Assembly (NCBI GenBank): GCA_019419725.1
Contig: DXZL01000029.1
Coordinates: forward strand, 1 to 14,035
Length of the DNA: 14,035 nucleotides
Direction of reading: 5' to 3'
From: Veillonella sp.
GTDB lineage: Bacteria > Bacillota > Negativicutes > Veillonellales > Veillonellaceae
Shown: piece after piece, positions 7,887 to 13,989 of the stretch
Layout of the letters: the number at the start of each line of letters is the position of its first letter
Numbering within the stretch: the stretch's first letter is position 1
Notes under the pieces: generated by a model
The model's input: the letters and a program-made list of their open reading frames with translations, nothing else
What the model was told of the DNA's origin: nothing
Database searches by the model: none
Translations under genes and position numbers: made by a program

Positions 7887-9291
7887 ATTTGACCCCTTCC
7901 TCTTGTTCCGCAGGAACCTCTACACTGTAATCACCATTAAAGCAAGCAAAACATAAGTCATTAGGCGCTATATCAGATACAGCACGACACAAGCCTTCAC
8001 GAGATAAATAATGTAATTTATCAGCATGAATATAATCTTTTATTTCATCTACTGTATGTGTGGCAGCAATTAGCTCTTTACGCACCGACGTATCAATACC
8101 ATAGTGACAGGAATACTCAATGGATGGAGAGCTTACACACATGTAAACCTCTTTAGCGCCCGCTTCCTTTAGCATTTTAACGATAATACCACTCGTAGTA
8201 CCGCGTACGATAGAATCATCGATAAGGACAATCCGTTTGCCCCCTACTATGTGGGGCAGTGCATTAAGCTTCATACGAACAGCTAATTCCCGCTCCTCTT
8301 GATTTGGCTTGATAAAGGTACGACCGCTATATCGGTTTTTCACTAAGCCTTCTGCAAATGGTATGCCCGATGCACGAGCATAGCCTAGTGCAGCTGTAGT
8401 GCCAGAGTCAGGAATGGACATAACTATATCTGCATCGTATTTAGTTTCGTTATATAATTCACGCCCCATATTAAGACGAGATTGATATACCGATTGACCA
8501 TCGATATGGCTATCGCCACGGGCAAAGTAGATATATTCAAAAACACAAAGCTTTTTGTCAATTTTCTCTGGTTCTGCATAGATAACACTACGTACACCAG
8601 AGTCATCGATAATTACCATTTCGCCTGGATCTATATGGCGAATGAACTCAGCCTTAATAGCATCAAAAGCACAGCTTTCACTAGAAAGGACATAGCCATT
8701 AGCCGTTTTACCTAAACAAAGAGGTCTAAAGCCTTGGGGATCACGGACACCTACCAAGGAGTCGTTCGTAGTAATAACGAGAGAAAAGGCTCCTTCAATT
8801 TGACGGGCTGCATCGGCAATGCGTTCCTCTTGTGTCTCAGCTTTAGAGCGAGCAATGAGGTTTACGATTACCTCAGAATCCATTGTCGTTTGGAAAATGG
8901 AACCATCCGCTTCAAGACGTTTACGAATGGCTAAGGCATTCGTTAAATTACCATTGTGAGCTACCGCAATCTGACCACCTTGATAATGAATCACTAAAGG
9001 TTGAATATTGCGTGGATTATTGGACCCTGTTGTGGAGTACCGTACATGGCCAGTCCCCATATGGCTAGGCAAAGATGGCAATTCTTTGATAGCCTCAGTC
9101 AACAAGCCCATGCCTTTCTTTAGTTCCACATCATGACCATCTGTAACGGCAATGCCCGCACTTTCTTGACCACGGTGTTGGAGTGCAAAGAGGCCCCAAT
9201 ATACATAGCGTGCTACATCAACGGTTTTATCATAGACACCGAATACACCACACTCTTCATGCCATTTATCAAAAACAGGATCGTAATTCAT
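7873..9291 (-). CDS. purF: Amidophosphoribosyltransferase, Fe-S/propeptide type (PurF)
   Basis: PurF makes 5-phosphoribosylamine from PRPP and glutamine, the first and main feedback-controlled step. The protein has 472 residues. The N-terminus MNYDPVFDKWHEE precedes CGVFG, so Cys14 should become the N-terminal nucleophile after propeptide removal, as in B. subtilis PurF. The glutaminase domain (LQHRGQESAG, GHVRYSTTG, AHNGNLTN) is followed by the PRTase domain with PRPP loop VLIDDSIVRGTTS (355-367). Cys249, Cys395 and the pair Cys447/Cys450 (CFAC) match the four cluster ligands of the B. subtilis-type oxygen-sensitive 4Fe-4S enzyme, fitting an anaerobe. AAGGGGG precedes the ATG, and the gene begins 9 bases after purC. 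Confidence 0.97.
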   Translation of the reverse strand: MNYDPVFDKWHEECGVFGVYDKTVDVARYVYWGLFALQHRGQESAGIAVTDGHDVELKKGMGLLTEAIKELPSLPSHMGTGHVRYSTTGSNNPRNIQPLVIHYQGGQIAVAHNGNLTNALAIRKRLEADGSIFQTTMDSEVIVNLIARSKAETQEERIADAARQIEGAFSLVITTNDSLVGVRDPQGFRPLCLGKTANGYVLSSESCAFDAIKAEFIRHIDPGEMVIIDDSGVRSVIYAEPEKIDKKLCVFEYIYFARGDSHIDGQSVYQSRLNMGRELYNETKYDADIVMSIPDSGTTAALGYARASGIPFAEGLVKNRYSGRTFIKPNQEERELAVRMKLNALPHIVGGKRIVLIDDSIVRGTTSGIIVKMLKEAGAKEVYMCVSSPSIEYSCHYGIDTSVRKELIAATHTVDEIKDYIHADKLHYLSREGLCRAVSDIAPNDLCFACFNGDYSVEVPAEQEEGVKYVLE

Positions 9292-9300
9292 TGTGCCCCC

Positions 9301-10029
9301 TTAGGCGCGTTCGCCAGTAAGACGGAATAACATTTCTTTGTACGCTTCTTCGATGTTGCCAAGGTCTCGACGGAAACGGTCTTTGTCGAGTTTTTCACCT
9401 GTTGTAGCATCCCAGAAACGGCATGTATCAGGAGAAATTTCATCGCCTAATAATACTTCACCATTGTGTGTACCAAATTCTAATTTAAAGTCTACAAGGG
9501 TTACATTTTTTGTAGCTAAGAATTTTTTCAAAATATCATTTACCTTTAAGGTGATTGTAGAAATTACATCAAGTTGTTCTTGCGTAGCCCAACCAAGTGC
9601 GGTAATTTGGGATTCGTTGGCAAATGGATCGCCCAATTCATCATTTTTGTAGCAGAATTCAAGGATTGGATGTTTAAGAGGCGTACCTTCTTCAATACCA
9701 AAGCGTTTAGCCATGGAACCAGCTGCAATGTTACGAACGATAACTTCTAAAGGAATGATATTCAATGTAAGTACTGTTTGATTACGATCATCTTCGCGAC
9801 GAACGAAATGAGTCGGTACGCCTTCTTTTTTCAATAGTTCAAAGAAGAAGGAAGAGATTTTATTGTTCAATACGCCTTTACCGAGGATGGTATCATGTTT
9901 CTCGCCGTTAAATGCAGTAGCATCATCTTTGTAATGAACGATGTACTCGTCTTTGTTATCTGTTTGATATACTTGTTTTGCTTTACCTTCGTACAATAAT
10001 GTTAATGTTTCCAAGTCGATGTTAGCCAT
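9301..10029 (-). CDS. purC: SAICAR synthetase (PurC)
   Basis: PurC uses ATP to join CAIR and aspartate, giving SAICAR. At 242 residues it is typical of the short bacterial form. YEGKAKQVYQT (about 13-23) is the nucleotide-binding start, followed by DDATAFNG, the GKGVLNNKISSFFFELL segment, PLEVIVRNIAAGSMAKRFG, and DFKLEFG and GDEISPDTCRFWD, which match the two PROSITE-type SAICAR synthetase signatures. AAGGAG lies 7 bases before the ATG at 10029. It is 113 bases downstream of purE, a gap large enough to hold a weak internal promoter (TTGTCT, 16 bases, TATATT on the minus strand), although this is uncertain. PurB, the next enzyme, is not in the window. Confidence 0.97.
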   Translation of the reverse strand: MANIDLETLTLLYEGKAKQVYQTDNKDEYIVHYKDDATAFNGEKHDTILGKGVLNNKISSFFFELLKKEGVPTHFVRREDDRNQTVLTLNIIPLEVIVRNIAAGSMAKRFGIEEGTPLKHPILEFCYKNDELGDPFANESQITALGWATQEQLDVISTITLKVNDILKKFLATKNVTLVDFKLEFGTHNGEVLLGDEISPDTCRFWDATTGEKLDKDRFRRDLGNIEEAYKEMLFRLTGERA

Positions 10030-10142
10030 GATATTTCTCCTTTATAAAAAAGTAATAGTACAAAATATATAATGAATATCTAATAAGACAAAAACAATTA
10101 ATGTTTCTTAACCAGTAAGGTAATCTGTAATGAGTTAAGCGA

Positions 10143-10634
10143 TTATAGTTGAATAGCTCCTTGTAGTTCCGCATTATCTGCTAGGACTTTTTTAGCCATA
10201 TCTTTACGATATTGTTGATATTGTTTTTTTAGGTCTTTATTGAAAGCTGCTCCAATTTGTACTGCAAAAAGTGCTCCGTTTTTAGCACCGTCTACAGCCA
10301 TAGTTGCAACAGGCATGCCAGATGGCATTTGAACGATAGCAAGCAAGGAATCGATACCTTTTAAAGCGGTTGCATTAAGAGGAATTCCAATAACAGGCAA
10401 TGTAGTGAAGCTAGCTACTACACCTGGTAAGTGGGCCGCTGCACCAGCACCAGCTATAAAAGCGATGGCCCCTTCATCTTCAAGTCGTGTAACAAAATCC
10501 TTTACAGCTTCAGGTGTACGATGAGCTGAAGCAATAACCATTTCGTAAGGAATGTTAAATTCATCAAGTACGGCAGATGCCTTTTTCATTGTGTCTAGGT
10601 CAGACTTGCTGCCCATAATAATACCGACCTTCAT
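10143..10634 (-). CDS. purE: AIR carboxylase / N5-CAIR mutase subunit (PurE)
   Basis: PurE forms CAIR, the carboxylated aminoimidazole ribotide. The 163-residue protein carries MGSKSD (7-12), SAHRTP (36-41, with the catalytic His38), AGAGAAAHLPG (61-71) and GIDSLLAIVQMPSGMPVAT. This is the pattern of bacterial class I PurE, which normally rearranges N5-CAIR supplied by PurK; no purK is present here. The frame is open 18 codons upstream through a terminator hairpin to a TTG at 10688, but that start has no ribosome site. I chose the ATG at 10634 because AGGAGG (10644-10639) directly precedes it and it gives the conserved MKVGIIMGSKSD start. It is the first enzyme gene of the pur operon, controlled by the leader at 10648-10789. 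Confidence 0.96.
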   Translation of the reverse strand: MKVGIIMGSKSDLDTMKKASAVLDEFNIPYEMVIASAHRTPEAVKDFVTRLEDEGAIAFIAGAGAAAHLPGVVASFTTLPVIGIPLNATALKGIDSLLAIVQMPSGMPVATMAVDGAKNGALFAVQIGAAFNKDLKKQYQQYRKDMAKKVLADNAELQGAIQL

Positions 10635-10647
10635 AGATCCTCCTAAT

Positions 10648-10674
10648 AAAAAAGCCCAGCCTAAACAGACTGGG
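10648..10674 (-). terminator. Intrinsic terminator between the leader ORF and purE (attenuator)
   Basis: On the minus strand CCCAGTC (10674-10668) pairs with GGCTGGG (10661-10655) across the 6-base loop TGTTTA, giving 7 bp with one G-U. Six T follow (10653-10648). It lies 4 bases before the purE AGGAGG. Because it sits between the purE promoter and the gene, it must be conditional. The leader ORF stop codon lies at 10663-10661, at the edge of the loop, so a translating ribosome would cover the hairpin. Confidence 0.85.
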
Positions 10675-10735
10675 AAAAATGCACACAAATAGCCGCTGTA
10701 GACTTGCCTTGAGTTTGTTGATTTGCATAGTTCAC
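10661..10735 (-). CDS. purE leader peptide, 24 residues
   Basis: A short ORF starts with GTG at 10735 and is preceded by a near-perfect AAGGAGG (10749-10743) at 7 bases spacing. The peptide begins MNYANQQTQG and ends HFSQSV, stopping with TAG inside the terminator hairpin. It has no transmembrane segment or recognisable domain. It contains several Gln codons (CAA CAA, CAA, CAG) and a Cys but no long run of one amino acid. The strong ribosome site, very short predicted 5' end (about 5 bases) and ending inside a terminator suggest its translation, not its product, matters. A nearby ATG in another frame is 14 bases from the ribosome site and reads into purE, so GTG is preferred. No homolog is known to me. 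Confidence 0.65.
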   Translation of the reverse strand: MNYANQQTQGKSTAAICVHFSQSV

Positions 10736-10760
10736 GGGGCTACCTCCTTCTTGTACACAA

Positions 10761-10789
10761 ATTGTAACACCTAATATTTACAAAATCAA
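10761..10789 (-). promoter_or_regulatory. Promoter of the pur operon
   Basis: On the minus strand TTGATT (10789-10784), a 17-base spacer, then TACAAT (10766-10761). Each box differs from the sigma-A type consensus at one or two positions and the spacing is ideal. The start of transcription should be near 10754, just upstream of the leader ORF ribosome site. AT-rich sequence extends upstream and could help polymerase binding. Confidence 0.75.
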
Positions 10790-10793
10790 CACA

Positions 10794-10848
10794 ATTTTCG
10801 AATATTATATAATTAATTATTTTTATTATTCGTTATATTCCGAACTAT
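10794..10848. promoter_or_regulatory. PurBox-like sites upstream of the purE promoter
   Basis: TATTCCGAACTAT (10836-10848) matches 12 of 13 positions of the PurR PurBox consensus AWWWCCGAACWWT known from Bacillus and Lactococcus. It is centred about 88 bases upstream of the predicted start. ATTTTCGAATATT (10794-10806), beside the -35 box, is a weaker match of the same form, four helical turns away. This suggests control by a PurR-type regulator encoded elsewhere; whether this organism has one cannot be seen here. Confidence 0.5.
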
Positions 10849-10979
10849 TCGAAAATATTAATTTTAATTAAATCGACTTTATTCAAATTGGTTGATTACA
10901 AATATCCTCTCAATTTGTACAAAAATATCCATGCAATAAACGCGCTATTTCAAACCATATATATGTTTTCTGCAAAAAC

Positions 10980-11021
10980 AAAAGAGGGTATTCTATCTAT
11001 AAAGATAGAATACCCTCTTTT
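10980..11021 (-). terminator. Long terminator of the xpt operon
   Basis: The 19-base arms 10980-10998 and 11003-11021 are perfectly complementary around a 4-base loop (ATAA). The arms begin AAAAGAGGGTATTC and end GAATACCCTCTTTT, and minus-strand transcription continues into TTTTGTTTTTGC. It lies 46 bases after the stop of the second ybjN-like gene. The near symmetry means it could stop plus-strand transcripts too, although no plus-strand gene leads into it. Confidence 0.9.
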
Positions 11022-11026
11022 ATTTA

Positions 11027-11039
11027 ATTTCCGAACATT
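11027..11039 (+). promoter_or_regulatory. Perfect PurBox-consensus match, isolated
   Basis: ATTTCCGAACATT matches all 13 positions of AWWWCCGAACWWT. It lies between the stop of the second ybjN-like gene and the operon terminator, about 280 bases upstream of the predicted purE transcription start. This is an odd place for an operator, and it may be chance or a distal auxiliary site. The two intergenic CCGAAC copies are only about 190 bases apart, which makes coincidence less likely. Confidence 0.35.
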
Positions 11040-11067
11040 ATGCCAGTTAATCTATATTTGTTATTGA

Positions 11068-11508
11068 TTAGTGAGTACCACTTTCAAAAGCAGCTTTCAA
11101 CTCACCTACAGCTTCAGGTACATAATCTACGATAGAAGACATCAATGCATACATTAATGCAGGTTCAAATGCATCATCACCACACATATATACGCAGTCT
11201 AAATATAGACTAGAATCTTGTTCATCAATATATAGTTTATAGTTTTTGTATGTCGCATTGTCACGGTTAATCAAAGCATTCAAGGCATTCATATTTTGTG
11301 CCGTTACCTTTTCAGGGCCCAACACCAAACGAATAACACTGTAAATACTGTTATCAAGAATGACAAATAACGGCATATCCCACAACGGGGATTTAATATA
11401 AGAACGGTATACAACAGTACCGTCTTCATCATCAAAATCCTTACGTTCAAAGGATGTGATTTCTTCGTCTTTTAAAAACTTATCAAATAATAACGCTTTA
11501 GGATTCAT
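11068..11508 (-). CDS. YbjN-like protein, second tandem copy
   Basis: A 146-residue soluble acidic protein with no signal peptide, membrane segment or catalytic motif. Its pattern is an N-terminal beta-rich half (TVVYRSYIK, MPLFVILDNSIYSVIRLVL), then NALNALINRDNATYKNYKLY, an acidic strand DEQDSSLYLDCVYM, and a C-terminal helix SSIVDYVPEAVGELKAAF. This arrangement resembles the YbjN / type III secretion chaperone-like fold, whose members are mostly of unknown function and probably act by binding other proteins. It aligns over its whole length with the preceding gene. AGAGG stands 5 bases before the ATG. It is last in the xpt operon, 11 bases after its paralog, and followed by a strong terminator. 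The family assignment is by pattern only. Confidence 0.75.
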   Translation of the reverse strand: MNPKALLFDKFLKDEEITSFERKDFDDEDGTVVYRSYIKSPLWDMPLFVILDNSIYSVIRLVLGPEKVTAQNMNALNALINRDNATYKNYKLYIDEQDSSLYLDCVYMCGDDAFEPALMYALMSSIVDYVPEAVGELKAAFESGTH

Positions 11509-11519
11509 AACAACCTCTA

Positions 11520-11966
11520 TTAAGCTAAACCAGCTACTTTAAGAATGCCTTTATGTACAGCATCTAAGTGTGGTTGAACAACTTCAAGCAATAAATTAAC
11601 TACTACTGTAGGATCAAACTGTTCTGTCAAACCAGGAACAGATACATCCATATAGATGTTATTGTCTTCATTGCTTACATAGTATTTAGATACTTTATAA
11701 TCTTGATTCAATGTGTTAAGTTCTTTTAACACAGCAGGAATCACTTTTTCATCAATAGATGTAGTTGTGATAGCTATACGAGCATAGGAGAATGCAGAAT
11801 CATCCACAACGATGAATACAGGCAAGCTATGCTCATGAACATCCAAACGGCCGTGATAAACGACTGTATGAAGATCATCTGTCATTTCTTCCTTTGTAAA
11901 CCAAGAGTTACCACCTTTGTTTAGGTCAGCAACGAGTAAGTCGAATTTTTCTGCTTTTTGATTCAT
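11520..11966 (-). CDS. YbjN-like protein, first tandem copy
   Basis: A 148-residue cytoplasmic protein, paralogous to the next gene. Matching blocks are TVVYHGRLD, LPVFIVVDDSAFSYARIAI, LKELNTLNQDYKVSKYYV, the acidic strand NEDNNIYMDVSV, and the C-terminal VVNLLLEVVQPHLDAVHKGI. The spacing of hydrophobic and acidic residues fits the YbjN-like family (fold related to type III secretion chaperones). No enzyme motif is present and no specific role can be stated. AGAGGG lies 4 bases before the ATG. It starts 26 bases after xpt, so the two are co-transcribed. The two paralogs have diverged strongly (roughly a quarter to a third identical by eye), which suggests an old duplication with separate roles or a heteromeric pair. 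Confidence 0.75.
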   Translation of the reverse strand: MNQKAEKFDLLVADLNKGGNSWFTKEEMTDDLHTVVYHGRLDVHEHSLPVFIVVDDSAFSYARIAITTTSIDEKVIPAVLKELNTLNQDYKVSKYYVSNEDNNIYMDVSVPGLTEQFDPTVVVNLLLEVVQPHLDAVHKGILKVAGLA

Positions 11967-11992
11967 AATTCCCTCTACAAATAATCAGACTA

Positions 11993-12568
11993 TTAGTCTT
12001 CGATAAATACACAACCATTGTCTTTAAATTCTTTAATACGAACTAAAGACTCTACACGATAACCTGCATTTTCAAGGCGTTCGCGACCAGGTTGGAAGGA
12101 TTTTTCGATAGCAATAGCCATACCTACCACTTCATCACCTGCGTCTTCTACCAATTTAGCAAGGCCCATAGCAGCCTCACCAGATGCCAAGAAGTCATCG
12201 ATGATTAACACTTTTTCACCAGCTGGCAAGAATTTTTTAGAAATAGTAATATCGTAGTTTTCTTCTTTTGTGTAGGAGTACACCACACTATGATACACAT
12301 CGTCTACCATAAGAATAGATTTCTTCTTACGCGCAAATACTAATGGCACATCAAGTTCAAGAGCAGCCATCAATGCCAATGCAATGCCGGATGCCTCAAT
12401 AGTAACAATACGTTGTACCCCTGCATCACGATAACGATCAGCAATTTCTTTACCAATTGCTTTAAACAATTGTGGATCGATTTGATGATTTAAAAAACCA
12501 TCGACTTTTAGCACGCGATTATTGAGGACAATTCCCTCTTCACGAATGCGTTGTTTTAATAATTCCAT
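11993..12568 (-). CDS. xpt: Xanthine phosphoribosyltransferase (Xpt)
   Basis: Xpt salvages xanthine with PRPP to give XMP, a direct route to GMP. The 191-residue protein closely follows the B. subtilis type: MELLKQRIREEGIVL at the start, VLKVDGFLNHQIDP (19-32), VTIEASGIA (55-63), PLVFARKKKS, the PRPP loop LIIDDFLASGEAA (121-133) and IEKSFQPGRERLENAGYRVESL near the end (motif shortened: EKSFQPGRE). GGAGGT lies 8 bases before the ATG. It heads a three-gene unit with the two YbjN-like proteins. In Bacillus, xpt is followed by the permease pbuX and preceded by a guanine riboswitch; here neither is seen. The promoter is too close to the gene for a riboswitch. Confidence 0.95.
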   Translation of the reverse strand: MELLKQRIREEGIVLNNRVLKVDGFLNHQIDPQLFKAIGKEIADRYRDAGVQRIVTIEASGIALALMAALELDVPLVFARKKKSILMVDDVYHSVVYSYTKEENYDITISKKFLPAGEKVLIIDDFLASGEAAMGLAKLVEDAGDEVVGMAIAIEKSFQPGRERLENAGYRVESLVRIKEFKDNGCVFIED

Positions 12569-12601
12569 GTGCTCTTACCTCCGCAGTATAACTATCTTTA
12601 A

Positions 12602-12631
12602 ATTTTAACGTAAATAGCCCCTTAGGGTCAA
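12602..12631 (-). promoter_or_regulatory. Promoter of the xpt operon
   Basis: On the minus strand TTGACC (12631-12626), an 18-base spacer, then TAAAAT (12607-12602). The spacer contains CCC-TAA-GGG, nested inside ATAG/CTAT arms (12636-12614). This inverted repeat covers the -35 box and could be an operator. The resulting 5' untranslated leader is only about 25-30 bases, ending in GGAGGT. Confidence 0.6.
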
Positions 12632-12773
12632 CCTATATCAAGTAAAAGCCTTAACAATAGAACTAATACAATAACTATCAAAGAGACTTAAAAACTTTCA
12701 ACTCTAAATCATAAAATTCAACAGGTTTATAACAATATAATATAGCACAGATAAGACTAGTCTAAAGTATAAA

Positions 12774-12811
12774 AAGACACACTTTCTGAAATTTCTCAAA
12801 AAGTGTGTCTT
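12774..12811 (-). terminator. Terminator of the LysR-family gene
   Basis: AAGACACACTTT (12774-12785) and AAAGTGTGTCTT (12800-12811) form a perfect 12-bp stem with a 14-base loop. On the minus strand it is followed by TTTATAC. It begins 5 bases after the stop of the LysR gene, so it separates that gene from the xpt promoter. Confidence 0.87.
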
Positions 12812-12815
12812 ATAA

Positions 12816-13721
12816 TTATAAGACCTTATCACGAGTGCTTTCACGATTAAGAAGCAAGGATGTAAATCGCGCAGCCCCTTCAGATTGAGGTACCAAACGA
12901 GAACGCACTAGTACAATGTCGCGAGTCGGCACAGGAATATCTGTATCGATACGAACAATAGATCCTTCTTGCATCTTTTGTTGCACCACATGGTTAGGCA
13001 ACATGGAAATCCCCATATTGATTTCCACAAGATCTAGCAATACATCGACACTACCAAGTTCAAAACGAGGTTTACGGCATGCACCATGCGTAACTTCATC
13101 AAAGAAGGTACGGCTTGCAGAACCTTTATGTAAGAGCAAAATAGGCTCATTAAGCAGACGACCTTGATCGAAGAACCCTGCCCCTTTATAGTCAGGTCCA
13201 CCAACAAATACATCTTGAATTGTAGCCAATGTAGTGACCTCTAATTGAGGATTATCACGTAAACCTTCATAATCATTAACCACCGCTAACTGAGCCTCTT
13301 TATTGAGTACCAACTCTACACAATCAGGGGATGGACGATTGATAATATGTAGACCTATTTCACTTTCTTGCAATTGCCATTTATGGAAATATGGTAATAA
13401 GAAATGGCGACATAATGTATCTGTAGCAGCAAGGTTTAAACTTTCATAAGCTTGGCTAACACGTTCCTGTAATTGAGTCACCCCATTATCAAGGATGGAG
13501 AATGCTTTAGCTACCGTATCAAACAACTCCTTACCTTCTGGCGTAAATCCTACAGATTTTGTAGTACGCACGAAAAGAGGCATATTGAGTTCCCCTTCTA
13601 ATTGTTTAATGCTTTGACTGATGGCGGATTGAGACACACCTAATTCTTTTGCGGCACGAGAAAAGGATAAATATAAGCCTACCCCTAAAAAGGTTCTATA
13701 TAAATCTGCAGATACTGCCAT
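12816..13721 (-). CDS. LysR-family transcriptional regulator
   Basis: A 301-residue protein of typical LysR length. The N-terminal winged helix-turn-helix is clear: SFSRAAKELGVSQSAISQSI with QLEGELNMPLFVRTTKSVGF after it (about residues 20-60). A linker helix (about 60-90) and a C-terminal effector-binding domain follow, including MGISMLPNHVVQQ near residue 240. An in-frame GTG exists at 13730, but I chose the ATG at 13721 because AGGGGT (13734-13729) is at a good distance from it and would overlap the GTG. The gene is transcribed away from the purL-like gene with 268 bases between the starts, the usual arrangement when a LysR protein controls its divergent neighbour and itself. The effector is unknown. 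It has its own terminator. Confidence 0.93.
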   Translation of the reverse strand: MAVSADLYRTFLGVGLYLSFSRAAKELGVSQSAISQSIKQLEGELNMPLFVRTTKSVGFTPEGKELFDTVAKAFSILDNGVTQLQERVSQAYESLNLAATDTLCRHFLLPYFHKWQLQESEIGLHIINRPSPDCVELVLNKEAQLAVVNDYEGLRDNPQLEVTTLATIQDVFVGGPDYKGAGFFDQGRLLNEPILLLHKGSASRTFFDEVTHGACRKPRFELGSVDVLLDLVEINMGISMLPNHVVQQKMQEGSIVRIDTDIPVPTRDIVLVRSRLVPQSEGAARFTSLLLNRESTRDKVL

Positions 13722-13830
13722 TTTATTCACCCCTGTTATATACTAATAGTAACGTCTTACTTTTAAATATCCATATCATTTACTATATTATAATTATATA
13801 CTCTCAATATATAATGAATATGTAGAAATC

Positions 13831-13863
13831 TTCATGAAATCCAGGTCCTATGACCTTCATGAA
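13831..13863. promoter_or_regulatory. Dyad-symmetry element in the lysR-purL divergent region
   Basis: TTCATGAA occurs at 13831-13838 and 13856-13863. Each copy is itself a palindrome, and together they enclose GGTC (13844-13847) and GACC (13852-13855), so the whole forms an inverted repeat with a 5-base offset on the left. It lies about 75 bases upstream of the candidate purL -35 box, in the zone where LysR proteins often bind. It is a good operator candidate; no protein is proven. Confidence 0.45.
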
Positions 13864-13911
13864 CCTTTCATATTTATTAGTATTTCTAATCTTTTCATAA
13901 GTAAGATTATC

Positions 13912-13940
13912 TTTACTTATAAGTCTAGACCGACTATACT
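13912..13940 (+). promoter_or_regulatory. Candidate promoter of the purL-like gene
   Basis: TTTACT (13912-13917), a 17-base spacer, then TATACT (13935-13940). The predicted start is near 13947, giving a leader of about 43 bases. The -35 box lies within an inverted repeat (ATAAGTAA 13897-13904 and TTACTTAT 13913-13920). A second possible pair, TTGTCA (13945-13950) and TATATA (13967-13972), would start inside the ribosome site and is less likely. Confidence 0.5.
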
Positions 13941-13989
13941 TAATTTGTCAATATCCTATAGGGAATTATATACATTACAGGAGGCTACA

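Larger units (their letters stand above)
10736..11067. other. Non-coding interval between the ybjN-like pair and the purE leader
   Basis: This 332-base AT-rich gap holds no credible gene. From right to left it contains a PurBox-like site (11027-11039), the long terminator 10980-11021, an AT-rich stretch with further PurBox-like sites (10794-10848), the purE promoter and the leader ribosome site. The stretch 10860-10975 shows nothing I can assign. Confidence 0.7.

Noticed and set aside
10107..10139. Hairpin between purE and purC as a terminator
   Set aside because: The stem is only CTTAAC/GTTAAG with a small inner CAG/CTG, and no T run follows on the minus strand.
10635..10688. Longer purE starting at a TTG 18 codons upstream
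   Set aside because: The extension is the translated terminator hairpin and ribosome site, has no ribosome site of its own, and the conserved PurE start begins exactly at the AGGAGG-led ATG.
10635..10790. Known riboswitch (purine, PRPP, THF) upstream of purE
   Set aside because: The conserved cores of these classes are not visible; the leader is short and mostly occupied by the translated ORF and terminator.
12569..12815. Guanine/xanthine riboswitch upstream of xpt
   Set aside because: No purine aptamer core was found on the minus strand, and the likely promoter leaves only about 25-30 leader bases.
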